In this document: positions 12,120-23,100 of the stretch, piece after piece | Layout of the letters: every line of letters starts with the position of its first letter | How positions within the stretch are numbered: position 1 is the stretch's first letter | NCBI GenBank assembly: GCA_963082975.1 | Contig: OY720346.1 | Span: 41,691,787-41,755,786, forward strand | Length of the DNA stretch: 64,000 nucleotides | From: Labia minor | Taxonomy: Eukaryota > Arthropoda > Insecta > Dermaptera > Spongiphoridae | Direction of reading: 5' to 3' | The notes under the pieces: generated by a model | Databases searched by the model: none | The model's input: the letters and a program-made list of their open reading frames with translations, nothing else | Told to the model about the DNA's origin: nothing | Program-made: the position numbers and the translations under genes

Positions 12120-12237
12120 AATTATTAAGAGAATTTTTATTAAAAGACCACATTATTTGTATAAAATTATTTATTAAATTAAAATAATTGTACAACGTTT
12201 CAACTGCTTATTCTGCAGTCGTTTTCAAGTAACCGTA
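12120..12237 (+). repeat. Penelope-like terminal arm, left
   Basis: Inverted copy of 13208-13325. It contains ACAACGTTTCAACTGC. On the minus strand this reads as a short stem (ACTGC/GCAGT) followed by TTGAAACGTTGT, an arrangement seen in Penelope-like termini that carry hammerhead-like motifs. Confidence 0.85.
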
Positions 12238-12509
12238 CGCTTGCTCCGATTCAAGCGGACTGATGCATGTCGGGACACGTCACCTCTTATATAGGCAGTG
12301 ATATTGGCGCCAATTTTTGGTTCCAATTTTTACCGCCAATTCTTAATCTCAACATGAAGTCAGCAGCAATTGTCAAAGCAAGCGTTTACAATCAAGAAGT
12401 ATGATAGTGCATTATGTCTCTAAAATGAAGATACTAAATTATTTCCATAATCAAGATATATACACAAATACACATTAGATTAATTATATTTAATTTAATT
12501 TGACAAATT

Positions 12510-13208
12510 TTACTCATCCAACACTATGTTCCACATCTTATTAAGTCTATATCCATCCTCTTTGTTAATATTATTGGGATGATTATCAATTTCTATAGAT
12601 TCTTTTATTTTTCTTTTCCACCAATTATTTTCAATATGAAGTGTTTCTACATTATCTAAATTTATTTTATGTCCTGTTGTTAAGGCATGTTCTGCAATTG
12701 CTGATTGATTTGGATGTTTCAATCTAATGGCTCTCTCATGTTCAGACAGTCTTGTAGAAATCTTTCTACTTGTTTCACCAATGTATACTTTTTTGCATTC
12801 ACAAGTTACCTTATAAACTCCATTATTTTCGTTTTTAATTTTGTCTTTTATATTTGAGGTGAGAGAAGACATTTGTTTATGAGGTTTATATGTTACTCTG
12901 ATGTTGTGTTTCCTCAATTTTGACGCTATTTTTTCTGTTGTTCCTTTTATATAAGGTAATGTTATTTGTGATCTGTATATTGGTTTTTCATTTTCATTTT
13001 TGATTTCTGTCTTTTTTGTTTTACTGAATTTCCTAATTTCATATTCCGAGAAGCCATTGTTTATGAAAGCTTCCTTCAATCGTTGTTTTTCTTTTTTAAT
13101 GTTTTCATTTGAGCATATCTCTTCGGCTCTTTTGTGCAGTGTTTTTATCACTCCATATTTTTGTGATGGATGGTGGTGGGAATCTGCGTGGATATATCTG
13201 TTGGTGTG
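12510..13208 (-). pseudogene. Penelope-like RT thumb plus GIY-YIG endonuclease, truncated
   Basis: The frame is open from the inner edge of the right arm and has no ATG at its beginning, as expected of a truncated polyprotein. It begins VHTNRYIHADSHHHP, continues with KTLHKRAEEICS (end of the RT domain) and a linker LPYIKGTTEKIASKLRK. The GIY-YIG endonuclease core follows: GVYKVTCECKKVYIGET, with downstream Arg-rich helix SRKISTRLSEH and HALTTGHKIN. The endonuclease nicks target DNA for reverse transcription in this family. It ends KMWNIVLDE at a stop. The catalytic YxDD part of the RT is deleted, so the copy is not autonomous. Identification rests on the conserved RT-to-endonuclease linker and the GIY-YIG residues. 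Confidence 0.85.
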
Positions 13209-13325
13209 TACGGTTACTTGAAAACGACTGCAGAATAAGCAGTTGAAACGTTGTACAATTATTTTAATTTAATAAATAATTTTATACAAATAATGTGGTC
13301 TTTTAATAAAAATTCTCTTAATAAT
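13208..13325 (-). repeat. Penelope-like terminal arm, right
   Basis: Inverted copy of 12120-12237. The truncated coding frame begins right at the inner edge of this arm. Confidence 0.85.
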
Positions 13326-13408
13326 TAAAAAAAATTTGGTTCTAAACATTCGTGCCCCCCTTACAACAGTCTCGCTCCCCTCAGGGGTTGGAAAACGCTG
13401 ATTTAAGT

Positions 13409-14886
13409 TATTAAAGTTAATTTTCAAACCAATTTTCTATTTATATAATTTAAAAAAATATGTTATTTATATTTATAACATAATAATAAATAAAGTAAAA
13501 TAAATTTTATTTACTATTTTCAGTGCTTTCTTCTTTGTTGTATTTCATGTTTGCCAATTATCCTAATCAGTACGGGTTTTTGGTCGGTAATACAATAAAA
13601 AAAAGAGATTTTAAACTGTTTATTTTATGTTGTGACGTAGTAATAATATAATAGTATTATATACTTCCATTTTTCTGAAAATAATAAATTTAAAACTTTT
13701 TTCCTCTTTTAATGAATGAATTAAATTTAAAAATTCAGTCTTTTTTTTGTAAAACCTTCGTTAATTCAAAACAAAAAATATTATTATCATGTGTATGAAT
13801 TAACTTAATCTAAAATGAATATATTGTATGTATTTATATTGTATATATTTATAATACTACTATATTTAGAATTAGAAATCTAATTTATATCTAGAGGATA
13901 CAATTTTCTATGTTGAATATTGATAATCGTTTAAATTATGTTTTGAATTAATCAGTAAATACAACTTTTAATTACATATCGCTCAATACTATTAGTTCTA
14001 TACACGTTTGATAGATGTTTACATTAATTATTAAATGTAAATAATACTATTCCGGGGCAATAATAAATAAAAATACAACCCCTTCCTCTAAGTTTTCTTC
14101 TCATCCACTACCCTCCCTCTCCAATTTTTTCTTATGGTACAACCACCACCATTATCACCATCATTCAGAAGAGAATGTCACTTCATAATGGTAATTAATA
14201 TTTTAATTTACGATTTAGAATAATTAGCGTTAATTAATAGATTAATGGAAATATTAAATGAATCTGATAGTGAGAATGATTTGGAGACGGAATGCCAACT
14301 GGATAAATAACAATTATAATCCTCGAAATTCTATCATATATTATATTTGTATATAGATACCAGGTATGTATGAATAGGTTTATAGATCAATATTTAATTT
14401 TATATTAACTTATCGAGATAGATTATTTAATTTAATATTTATTTAATAATATATATATATAATATATTATACAATATATCTATTTTGAAATTCCATATTA
14501 ATAATATTCAGAATAATATTCTTGGGGCTTTCATTTATTACCAAACTAATATTTATATTTAGAGGTATAATATAATGATAATCTAGTAGGTATAATGATT
14601 ATTTGGTTATAAAAAAGAAAATTGAAATAAAAATAAATGATTGCTCTAGTAAAAATTTTTTTCCTAAATAACCCATCTTTTTAGAAAACACAATATTTTG
14701 AAAACAAAAATTAAATTAATCCCTATTAACTTGTATATATATTTAATCGAAAGGTACATTGATTTACCTACTTCTTCACTATATCCATCCAATTAACAAT
14801 TTATAATGAATATAAATATTTTCTCAAAAAATGTAAAATTTAATATAAATACCAATCTTCTTTTATATTTATCAATTCAAAATAAT

Positions 14887-14939
<53 letters not shown>

Positions 14940-15540
14940 ATTTTCCTTTTAATTAAATATTTATATACGTGTATTCTCAGTAAAAAATAGTAAAATTAAA
15001 AATTAAAATGATTACCTTATTACTTTTATGTTTTGTATAAAAAATACCATAAATTTTAATTTATATCTTTAAATTATTAAACAAAAAAAAACAACAACAT
15101 ATAATAAATAATAATCGTATAAAAAATTTATAATTACTTAATTTTTTTTAATTAATATTATATTAATAATAATTTTCTGTTTCTCTATTTATTAATTCAG
15201 TATATAGGTTTTATTTTTGTTTATAAAAAAAAACAGAAAACAAAGAGAATTGTAATAAAAAAAAAATTAATACATATACCGAGAGATATAATTATATTAA
15301 AAAAAGAGAGGATTAAAATTAAATTCTTTTACCTTTTTTTTTTATTAATTACTTTTAGAAAATGTCAAGTTTGTATGATTATGGTGAAGGAAAGAAGGTT
15401 AATTATACTTGGATTATTATATTCACCTTTTAAAGGGTTCTATTAAAACTCGAATCAAATGTAATGGATTCTTGGTTACCTCATTTCTTTTTTTTACTTA
15501 TATTTATACTATTATATATATATATATATATATATAGGGA
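13409..15540. other. AT-rich intergenic
   Basis: Two kilobases with no recognisable gene or TE end. A slightly more complex patch at 14,040-14,290 contains pyrimidine-rich sequence and homeodomain-type words (GGTAATTAAT, GCGTTAATTAAT) but nothing that can be named. Confidence 0.4.
14891..14936. repeat. Microsatellite (TA)n
   Basis: Uninterrupted TA dinucleotide run of about 46 bp. Confidence 0.95.
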
Positions 15541-15544
15541 GAGA

Positions 15545-15730
15545 GAGAAAGGGATAGAATCGGGTGTAGATGTGTTCATATAGAGATTCAACTCCTTTCC
15601 GCAACAGAATTTTGCACTTTGGTTTCGTTGACGATTCATTCATTGTGCCTGGAAAGAGACTAATGCTCCTCTCGATTGGATGCTGCCACATTGCCGTCTC
15701 TTTCTTCCTTTTTCACTGTTATCCAATTTA
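15545..15730. other. Higher-complexity unique patch
   Basis: Follows a (TA)n tract and a GAGAGAGAAAGGG run. It contains words such as GATTGGATGCTGCCACATTG and is not repeated elsewhere in the window. A 112-codon plus-strand frame from 15570 crosses it, but its second half is a lysine-rich low-complexity tail, which suggests a chance frame. A candidate conserved element by inference. Confidence 0.25.
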
Positions 15731-16055
15731 TGTGGTTATATTTTTAATTCTATTCAACAGTTTCAAAAAAAACAAAAACAAAAAAAAAAAAAATAAAAAT
15801 CATGATTATCCCAGATGTTTTTTTATGAAAATTCATAACTCGCCTGAGGTTATGCAACCGAGATATCTTCTCTGCACATTATATAAAAATGGAAGGTATA
15901 AAATATGACGATTTATCATATAAAATAAGGAAAAATAGCCTTATAAGGAGAAAAAAGATCCTTCTTGTAGAGATGTGTGAGATCACCTGGAATCATATCA
16001 GTTCATAATTTTTTTACTCATCCTGTCAACATGCAGGTACTTACTTACTTCAATT

Positions 16056-16080
16056 CTTTCTCTCTCTCTCTCTCTCTCTT
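16056..16080. repeat. Microsatellite (TC)n
   Basis: Run of TC dinucleotides. Short (TAA)n runs follow at 16137-16155, 16165-16181 and 16258-16274. Confidence 0.9.
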
Positions 16081-16651
16081 TTCATTATTTTCTATTTTCA
16101 ATAATACATTATGTGACAATAAATATGATCATAAATATAATAATAATAATAATAAACCCATATGATAATAATAATAATAACCTTTAAAAAAGAAAAGAAC
16201 AATCAGGGTACGTGAAAGTTTACTAGTTCGTAGTACTAAGTAAGTGTAACAACTTGGATAATAATAATAATAAAATATTGGCTTTAAAGGATAAGTATTT
16301 ACATAAATACTTATCGTCATGTCAAATAAGTTATTGTTTTATATTCATTCATTATATGATTGCTCTTAATCAATGTTTTAAAATTATAATTAATAAAAAA
16401 TTAAAATTTATACTACTATATAATTCTATGTATATTAACCAAAAAGTATAATAAAGGTTATCATTTTATTTTCTAATAACATACAAAATGAGATTTATAA
16501 TAACATTTTACATGTTAATTTGTGATTTTATATCATATAACAACTGTTAATCTCTTTGGTTGTTAAAATGGAATAAATTATATCACATTATATAAATTAA
16601 TATATGTCTAACAAAAAAAAACAAAAAAAAAACTATTAATATACAATGTCT

Positions 16652-16830
16652 TATTAAAGGGATTTTTATTAAAAGACCACACATATCGGTATAATTTATT
16701 TATTGAATTAAATAAACGGACAACGTTTCGACTGCTTATTCTAGAGTCTTTATCAAGCTTGCTCGGACTAAAGCGGACTAAATTATTCAAACACACATGT
16801 GGTCTTTTTATAACAATCCCTTTAATAATT
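16652..16830. mobile_element. Internally deleted Penelope-like element (two inverted arms, almost no core)
   Basis: TTAAAGGGATTTTTATTAAA then GACCACA at the left is matched in inverted form by TGTGGTC... ATCCCTTTAATAATT at the right. The left arm continues through ACAACGTTTCGACTGC and GCTTGCTCGGACTAAAGCGG, which correspond to the left arm and adjacent interior of the element at 12.1 kb. Only tens of bases separate the arms, and no coding sequence is left. Confidence 0.7.
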
Positions 16831-16834
16831 ATGA

Positions 16835-17096
16835 AAAAAACATCTGATTGTACGACCTACTCAAGGACAACGCGTACCAAGTCAGTTATATTAATTAAGT
16901 GTCCTATGATCAGTAGAACGGGTCCTATCACCCTTTACCTTGATTTTCTTTATCAAGTAGCTTCCCAATTTTGATTCCGGAGGTTGGGTTGACTCCGTCC
17001 CATATATCCCAGCTAGAGAAAGTCAGTTCCGGGACTTGAACCCGGACCACCAGAATGTGTGCCAACTACTCTACTTCTCACCCTGTGGCGCCTCTT
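16835..17096 (-). mobile_element. tRNA-derived SINE
   Basis: On the minus strand the element begins near 17096. A box-like sequence GTAGAGTAGTTGGC lies at about 17061-17076 and a strong B box GGTTCAAGTCC at about 17031-17042, with spacing close to that of a tRNA gene. Downstream is a non-tRNA body running to about 16835, next to the deleted Penelope-like element. SINEs are transcribed by RNA polymerase III from these boxes and copied by a partner LINE. I cannot name the tRNA of origin, and the 3' boundary is approximate. Confidence 0.65.
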
Positions 17097-17339
17097 AAAT
17101 AAACACAAAAGATTTAATAAATACATTCAATCTCTACTCTATTTGTTATAACTGAAATATTTATATAATTTTATAGTATTTATATTTTTAAAATAATAAT
17201 AATAATAATAAAGAATCTGATTAAATATTTATTTGATTGTTTAGTTTTTTTCATTTTAAATAATGTTCAAATGAAACAGAATTTTAAATTTATTTTTCTC
17301 AAAACAATAAAATTAGTGTTCTTTAGTGTTTATATTAAT

Positions 17340-17425
17340 ATTAATTCATTCGTCTTTGTCTATCCAGCGATTGGTCTTTTTTAAATGCATAGAGATTATG
17401 TAATTTTTCAATACACTGCATAAGG
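17340..17425 (-). pseudogene. LINE RT remnant, heavily decayed
   Basis: AAATGCATAGAGATTATG and the following TGCA block match the LYASPN/NEELHDL-coding part of the LINE remnants at 1.6 and 51.1 kb in the same orientation. Too decayed to read as protein. Confidence 0.4.
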
Positions 17426-18352
17426 CGTAGAGCCTTAGATCAATTTTCGATTAATTTTTTAGATTTAATTTTATTATTTCTAATATTTTTAATAAGAATT
17501 TTTTTTACTGATTAATACCATGCATTACATTTAAAATATTGAATTTTTTAATGTGTATTTGTTTTAATCCATACAAATAATTAAATATTAATCATAACGT
17601 GCAGATGTCGCCAATTTCTTTCGAATATAATTATTTTTAAAAATATTTCTCTCCATATATTCGAAAATTTCTTAAATTGATTATAAAAAACGAGACTGAA
17701 TGCATCTTAGCCAAATATTATCCATTAATCTATTTCATAAATTTTTCTAAAGCATTTTGAGGATTGGTTTAAAGTAGATGGCATTTTTTTTCGGCTCCCA
17801 AGGATTGCGTTATATGATAAATTTGTGTCGTGGTGGAATGAAATATCGAACCACCTACGATTTATTAGATACTTTTCTGTGTCAATATGTTTGTTGCTAA
17901 AACCTCTTCCTCGCAGATGCTAGAAGCCATGAATAGAAAAGAAAAATACTTTATTTAAAGTACATATGTTAATTTTCCATACAATATTAGATGTGGTATT
18001 TATTTATAAATTTATTAAATATTTTTAATAATAAAATTTGTATTCAGCTGATAATTAATTAAAGAAATGACAGTTTTCTTTTTCATCTGTTATTATTAAT
18101 AGATAAAATTCTCGGATGATCTGGTTACTAATTTAGCAACCAAAGAGCGTAGAAAATATTTTCATCACGAAATATGCCTGATAGATTTTATCATTGATAT
18201 ATAATACTATGAAAAGAACATTAATCTTCATATTCTCGTTATTCCTTGCATGGCATTACCGGGATAGTTCAGTTAAGAACGAAAATATCCATCATTATTT
18301 CAAATAAATAATCCTTTAAAAAAAATAATAAATACATTTTCCTTAATATTTA

Positions 18353-18385
<33 letters not shown>

Positions 18386-18807
18386 ATCTCTTCAATTATT
18401 TACTTTTCAGTGTTAATGTATACTTTTACTTAATTTTAAATTTCTGACTAATGCTTGGATGAGAAGAGCGAGGTTTGAATCAAAACCTTTCTGTTACTAA
18501 GCAACCACGATGAATATTATCCATTCCTGACAGACTGATTTTTGACTTGGTAAGATCCATTTTCTCTTCCTCTATATAATAATAATATCTAAGAAAAGAT
18601 ACATTATTAAATGAAAAAGAAATTTATATCTGATTCTAACAAATATATAGCGTAATATAGATATATAGATAATTAATTTTGACAATCTACTGAATAATGC
18701 ATGTTTTAATTATACTTATTCTTTAAAATTTTACAAGAAAAATAAAAAAAATATATCTAAAATGGCTAAGATTAATTGTTCAACTCACTATAATTAAATA
18801 TTTAATG

Positions 18808-18842
<35 letters not shown>

Positions 18843-18899
18843 AAGAAAAAATTTAAAGTGACTCTTCATAATTGATTTGAAAGATTGACTTTCCTTTTT
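17426..18899. other. AT-rich intergenic with microsatellites
   Basis: Contains (TTA)n at about 18351-18383 and (TA)n at about 18809-18842. No other feature is supported. Confidence 0.5.
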
Positions 18900-19412
18900 A
18901 CTATCTCGCCAGAGATAGTATTTCGATCACGAAAATTTTCATTGTCGAGATTTTGATGTTTTTATACGTTTTGAAGGTCCATGGATCATTTTCACTAAAG
19001 TTGAGAAAAATGTCTGTCTGTGTCTGTGTGTATTTAGTCAAGATTACGCAAAAACGGTTTGAGCTAGAATAAAAAAATTTGGTACACGGACATTATTCAA
19101 AATTCGTAGTTTTCTATCAACTTTTGAGAAATGTAGCTCATTCGGAAGAGGACCATTACCTACCACGTTTTCATTTTTTTACTATCAACAGTTTTACTAT
19201 CAGCTTGAATGAATGAAAGTACCGCAATTAATTTTTTAATAAGTGACGTGGTGCCATCAACAAAAGTCAAACACGGGCTTGTTTAATAAATATTATTTAT
19301 TAATTTTATTTTATAATTTATAATTTTTTAATCTAAATTAATTTAAATATAATATATGTTAATTAATCCAATTCAAATTTGCGAGATAGTCTAGTGGAGA
19401 GACTCAAGATTT
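18900..19412 (+). mobile_element. Family A Helentron-like element, copy 3
   Basis: The 5' end is the intact ACTATCTCGCCAGAGATAGT palindrome (18900-18919). The 3' end is GCGAGATAGTC at 19381-19391 followed by TAGTG-GAGAGACTC, so the terminal hairpin is slightly damaged. The body carries TCTGTCTGTGTCTGTGTG and GGTACACGGACATTATTC. It is shorter than copy 1 in the middle. Confidence 0.75.
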
Positions 19413-21657
19413 TTTATAATAATAATATTTATTAAAATATTAAAATATTGTGTAATGTATATATTCTACAATTGTTTTGTTTAACTGTTTTAAAATCTGT
19501 GAGTATAAACAAAATGTGTCACTTTGTGTTCGGTCTTGATCTATTATTGATGTTTTATTTTATGGAAGGTGGGATTTATTTATTTACCGGAAAACTTATA
19601 CTTATACCTAAATAAAAAATGTACGTTTTTATTTAATTTCTTTTTTTTAATGAAATCTTATTAAGACTTTTACTAAATTAAAACACAATTTAATAATTGT
19701 GATAGTAATAATATTATAAAATTAATTATTTTGATAAATAGCTATTTGGTTAAACTTAAATTTGTTTGCAATATTTCCTTAAGAATATCTCATATTCCAT
19801 CTGATATATATATATAGTCATTTACCAATACTATCTATACTATTCAGACGACGTTTGATCCCTCATGTTCAAATTCAGTCATTCCTGAGTTATGTCCATT
19901 TACCAATACTATTTATACTATGTAATAATCAAATAAATATAATTTAAATATTTAATAAATATGTTTAAATATTTTGGTGTTGATAAGGAGAGCAATGTTG
20001 GAATTTTGATTTAATATAAAAAGATTAAAATTAATGAATAAGTTCTATACAATTTGCAAAAGAAATAAAACATACAATATAGTATTAATACTAGATTGCA
20101 TACTACTTTCTCGCCACAAGCTTTGACTATTAGTTATTCGAAGAATGGATTAATATCTATTAAAATGTTTTTAAAATGGCTAATTGAGATTCATTGTTTA
20201 CCTGTTAATCAATTTTTGTTTTTATATTGTGCAAGCACACCTTGACAGGTTATTATCTAAATCTAAATTTTCAACTACAAGCGGTAGGGATTATGGCTCT
20301 GAAACTTGGTCTATAAATTGATCTCATTGAGCCAAGACTATTGCCGGTGAATTGGAGTTTGTAGTTATGGTTTTACCAAAGTTATGGGAATTAAAGTTTC
20401 AGAAACATTACATAGTAAACTATATGAAAAAATTAAAAATTTTCGAATTTTATGAGAATATCACCTTAAATTCAATATATGATAAATTATATTTAACTGA
20501 TGAATTTCAGATAAATCAGTGTTTTCTCTGTAATATTCTTGTTCTACTAAGTACTAAGCGCTCCCGTATAGTCGTAGAGCGCAATACCATTATAATAAAT
20601 AATTATCTTGATTTAAATAAACAAAATATATCTGAACAATTTACTTCGTTTAATAACATATGATATAAAAAAATACTAGATTACAATCTTTGTTGTCTGG
20701 TATATTTTTTTTTTGTGTGGAAATTTGTCACATCCTCTTTAATATGATTTTATAAAATCATTTGTACAGGCTGTCACCTGACGACGATTGAACAAACAAA
20801 ATGAAAATGAATCACTAAAACCTGTTATACCATGAAGATCCGTCTTCGTTTTTCAATTTTTCACGTTTCTCCTTTCCTATATCGTTTTTTTTTATACCTC
20901 CCTTTTCTCTTCTTCCACTCCCTCTCTCTCTTTTTTATTCGTCCTTCACTTTCTTTCAATTCAACCAATGTACTATATATATATTCACCAAATAGTGTAA
21001 AACTTTCCAAGTCTTAAATATGGTATTGAAATCAAGAGTCGATATTTTAGTGAGATATGTTTTTGACAGTTATTTGCACTCCCTCTCATCTCTTGCTTTT
21101 ATGTATTTATCTTCCTTAAAAAGTAAAATAAAATATTATCCCTAGTTGAATTTTAAATCAAATCAATGATTGGAAATTCATATAAAAGCCTATAATGGAT
21201 AATACTTTGACATTTTTAATTATTTGCCTGACATTTGTATATGTACAAGAAACCCATAATCATTAATAATTATTATGCAGATGAAATTTTTATGAATACT
21301 ATGAATATTTATTATTTTATATTGAAACAATCAAATTAATTTTCTATTTTCATGGTATTGATATGCATTAAGCAAGCGTGGATCTGGAATTTGTCTTTTA
21401 AGTGAGATTGGGGTTGATTCAATTATATATTTATATCCCTTAGAATTTTGATTATAAAAGTGATATTAATTTATGCATATTTAATAAAATTTTATTACTA
21501 GGAAAAAAATTAAGATTTTTTATGAATTTCTTCTTTTCTATAAATAGGAGTTTCTATAGTTTAGTCTCTTTTTATCATCTGAGACTTTTCGCATTAAAAA
21601 CACCTCATTTGATATTTTAATATTGAATTTTTTATATTTATATTTATATTCAATAAT
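19413..21657. other. Intergenic, no gene recognised
   Basis: Mostly AT-rich. The word CATTTACCAATACTAT occurs twice about 80 bp apart (near 19820 and 19900). A patch at 20,270-20,620 is less AT-biased and holds a 103-codon frame from 20352 with no recognisable domain. Pyrimidine-rich sequence lies at 20,840-20,950. Confidence 0.4.
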
Positions 21658-21730
21658 TACGAGGGTCCGTGACTTTTTGAATGAATCACAGGTTTTTGGT
21701 TAAAAAATTATTTTATTTTTCAACCTAGTC

Positions 21731-22411
21731 TACGAGGTGTGGCTATTAAATAACGAGACTGCTTACAAAAAATGGTTTAATTTAAAAAAATATCGTACAA
21801 TCGAACTTTCCCCCTCAATATACTCTCCTCCACTCGCCACACACCGCTTCATCCTTTTTTTCCACTGCTCAAAGCAGTGTTCGAAGTCGTTTTTTGTTAG
21901 GCCTTTCAGAAGCTCCACCGCTTTTCTTTTCACCTCTTCCATTGACTCGGCTTCACTTGACTTGATTTTCGGAAACATGTAGAAGTCGCAGGGTGCTAGA
22001 TCAGGGGAGTAAGGAGGGTGTTCCAGCAATGGAGTTGAAATGGAAACAGGACGGCCCGGACGCTGGTCATCTTCGGTGCTCTCTCGACCCTCAGAAAATC
22101 TTTTGTGCCACTCAAAAACACGCGCACGTGATAAAGAACTCTCACTGTATGCCTCTTTTAATAATTTATAGCACTCGGTCGGGGTTGAAACGTTGTTCGT
22201 GTTTTTCGTCACACATCGTTTTCGGCGTAGGAACAAAAACACGATTATTTTAAACCGCTACAGAAAAAAAACTACTTCACCGCCAGACATGTGTTCTCGT
22301 ACTGGAATAGTAGACCCTTCCAGCTGTACAACGGTGCATTAGGTCCTCGCCTACCCTCTCCTGGAGGCCGTCTGCGCGCGCAGTCTCGTTATTTAATAGC
22401 TACACTTCGTA
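21731..22411 (-). mobile_element. Internally deleted mariner element, family 2
   Basis: Inverted ends TACGAGGTGTGGCTATTAAA and the mirror TTTAATAGCTACACTTCGTA bound 0.68 kb, with TA at both edges. It is inserted in the outer mariner. The minus strand holds a fused transposase frame. Confidence 0.85.
21763..22242 (-). pseudogene. Mariner transposase fusion: DNA-binding half joined to C-terminal block
   Basis: A frame of 159 codons, opening at a GTG rather than an ATG, reads KLLKEAYSESSLSRARVFEW and GRESTEDDQRPGRP, the helix-turn-helix region that binds the inverted ends. It then jumps directly to LEHPPYSPDLAPCDFYMFPK, the block around the third catalytic Asp (D of CDF), and ends with a normal C-terminus. 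A full mariner transposase is about 345 residues, so roughly half is missing, including the first two Asp residues of the DD34D triad. The join keeps the frame open. No transposition is possible. Binding to element ends is conceivable but is inference, and the extreme N-terminus looks damaged. Confidence 0.85.
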
Positions 22412-22739
22412 CTTTGAGCTCTATACAAGAGCCGAAAATTCAAAAAGTCACTGACTTATTGACCTGCCCTCTTATCTATTCTTCAATTTCACTTCATTTT
22501 TTTTAATTAATATCTATTTCAATAAGTAATAATTTCAAAATATTGTTTATCAGGACATAGTTTAGAGCTTCTAGCTTAAAAACAACACGGGAGACAGATT
22601 GACTTTAGCATATTTTATATTCCTATTATATGTATATATATATATAGATAGATAGATATAGATATAGAAAGATAGTGAAGGTAGCAGTTTAAATGGTGTA
22701 GGAATGAATAAAATTTCTTTACAACTATTTTGCTTAAAA

Positions 22740-23100
22740 TAAACTATTTTTTATATTGCATTTGACAGCTCAAACGCCAATCATCAAGTTGTAGTGTAAA
22801 TCCTTGACATAGACTTGTTCTCGTGGATAGACAATACTGCAACCTCCCCCTCTTCGTCGTCGTTACTGCACCCTCTTTGTCTATTGTATCTAGCTCACTT
22901 CAATTCCAACCACATTTCCTCCTCCTATCATCTTTCGGCTAACACAATGCTTAATTAATTGACGTATATTACCCAAAGGACTTGGGCGGGTGGCAGGTGG
23001 GAGGAGGGAAATGGTGTGAGAAGCCAGGTTAGTCAGAAATGAACATCCTTCTCTACCTTTCTGCCATAGTCCCAAGACAATTTTATTCAAGTTACTGTTT
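22740..23100. other. Higher-GC unique island, candidate conserved regulatory element
   Basis: Complex, non-repetitive sequence with CCTCCCCCTCTTCGTCGTCG, TTACCCAAAGGACTTGGGCG and GGTGGCAGGTGGGAGG. A 66-codon minus frame has no recognisable domain. It stands out from AT-rich flanks. Regulatory function is inference. Confidence 0.3.

Larger units (their letters stand above)
12120..13325 (-). mobile_element. Penelope-like element, 5'-truncated, with inverted terminal arms
   Basis: About 118 bp at 12120-12237 is repeated in inverted orientation at 13208-13325, nearly without change by eye. Between the arms lies a minus-strand frame for the end of a Penelope-like reverse transcriptase plus its GIY-YIG endonuclease. 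Known Penelope-like elements have terminal repeats in direct or inverted orientation and are often 5'-truncated, which fits. The catalytic RT domain is missing. The frame is open across the endonuclease, so the insertion is not ancient. Confidence 0.8.
11374..13400. mobile_element. hAT non-autonomous element hosting a Penelope-like insertion
   Basis: The ends are CAGTGGTTTTC... and ...GAAAACGCTG (inverted, imperfect), flanked by a perfect 8-bp duplication ATTTAAGT at 11366-11373 and 13401-13408. Ends of the CAGTG type with 8-bp duplications are diagnostic of the hAT superfamily. No hAT transposase is present. A Penelope-like element at 12,120-13,325 accounts for more than half of the length, so the original hAT unit was only about 0.8 kb. 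Interior words (ATTGAAAAAATTGAAAAAA, CGAAAATGTT) are shared with the hAT elements at 29.8 and 43.0 kb. Confidence 0.85.
21658..22474. mobile_element. Mariner element, family 1, copy 2, interrupted by a second mariner
   Basis: The outer ends read ACGAGGG...CCGTGACTTTTTGAATG on the left and its inverted counterpart ending ...CTGCCCTCTTA on the right, the same termini as the elements at 6.5 and 57.2 kb. The left end lacks the AATAAGT part of the terminal repeat. Almost all of the original interior is gone; the space is filled by the inner mariner at 21731-22411. Confidence 0.8.

Noticed and set aside
15570-15908. 112-codon plus-strand frame with hydrophobic stretch
   Set aside because: The hydrophobic part comes from T-rich DNA and the tail is a KKNKNKKKK low-complexity run. 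Not a credible gene.
20352-20663. 103-codon plus-strand frame
   Set aside because: AT-driven composition (Ile, Asn, Leu, Lys) and no recognisable domain.
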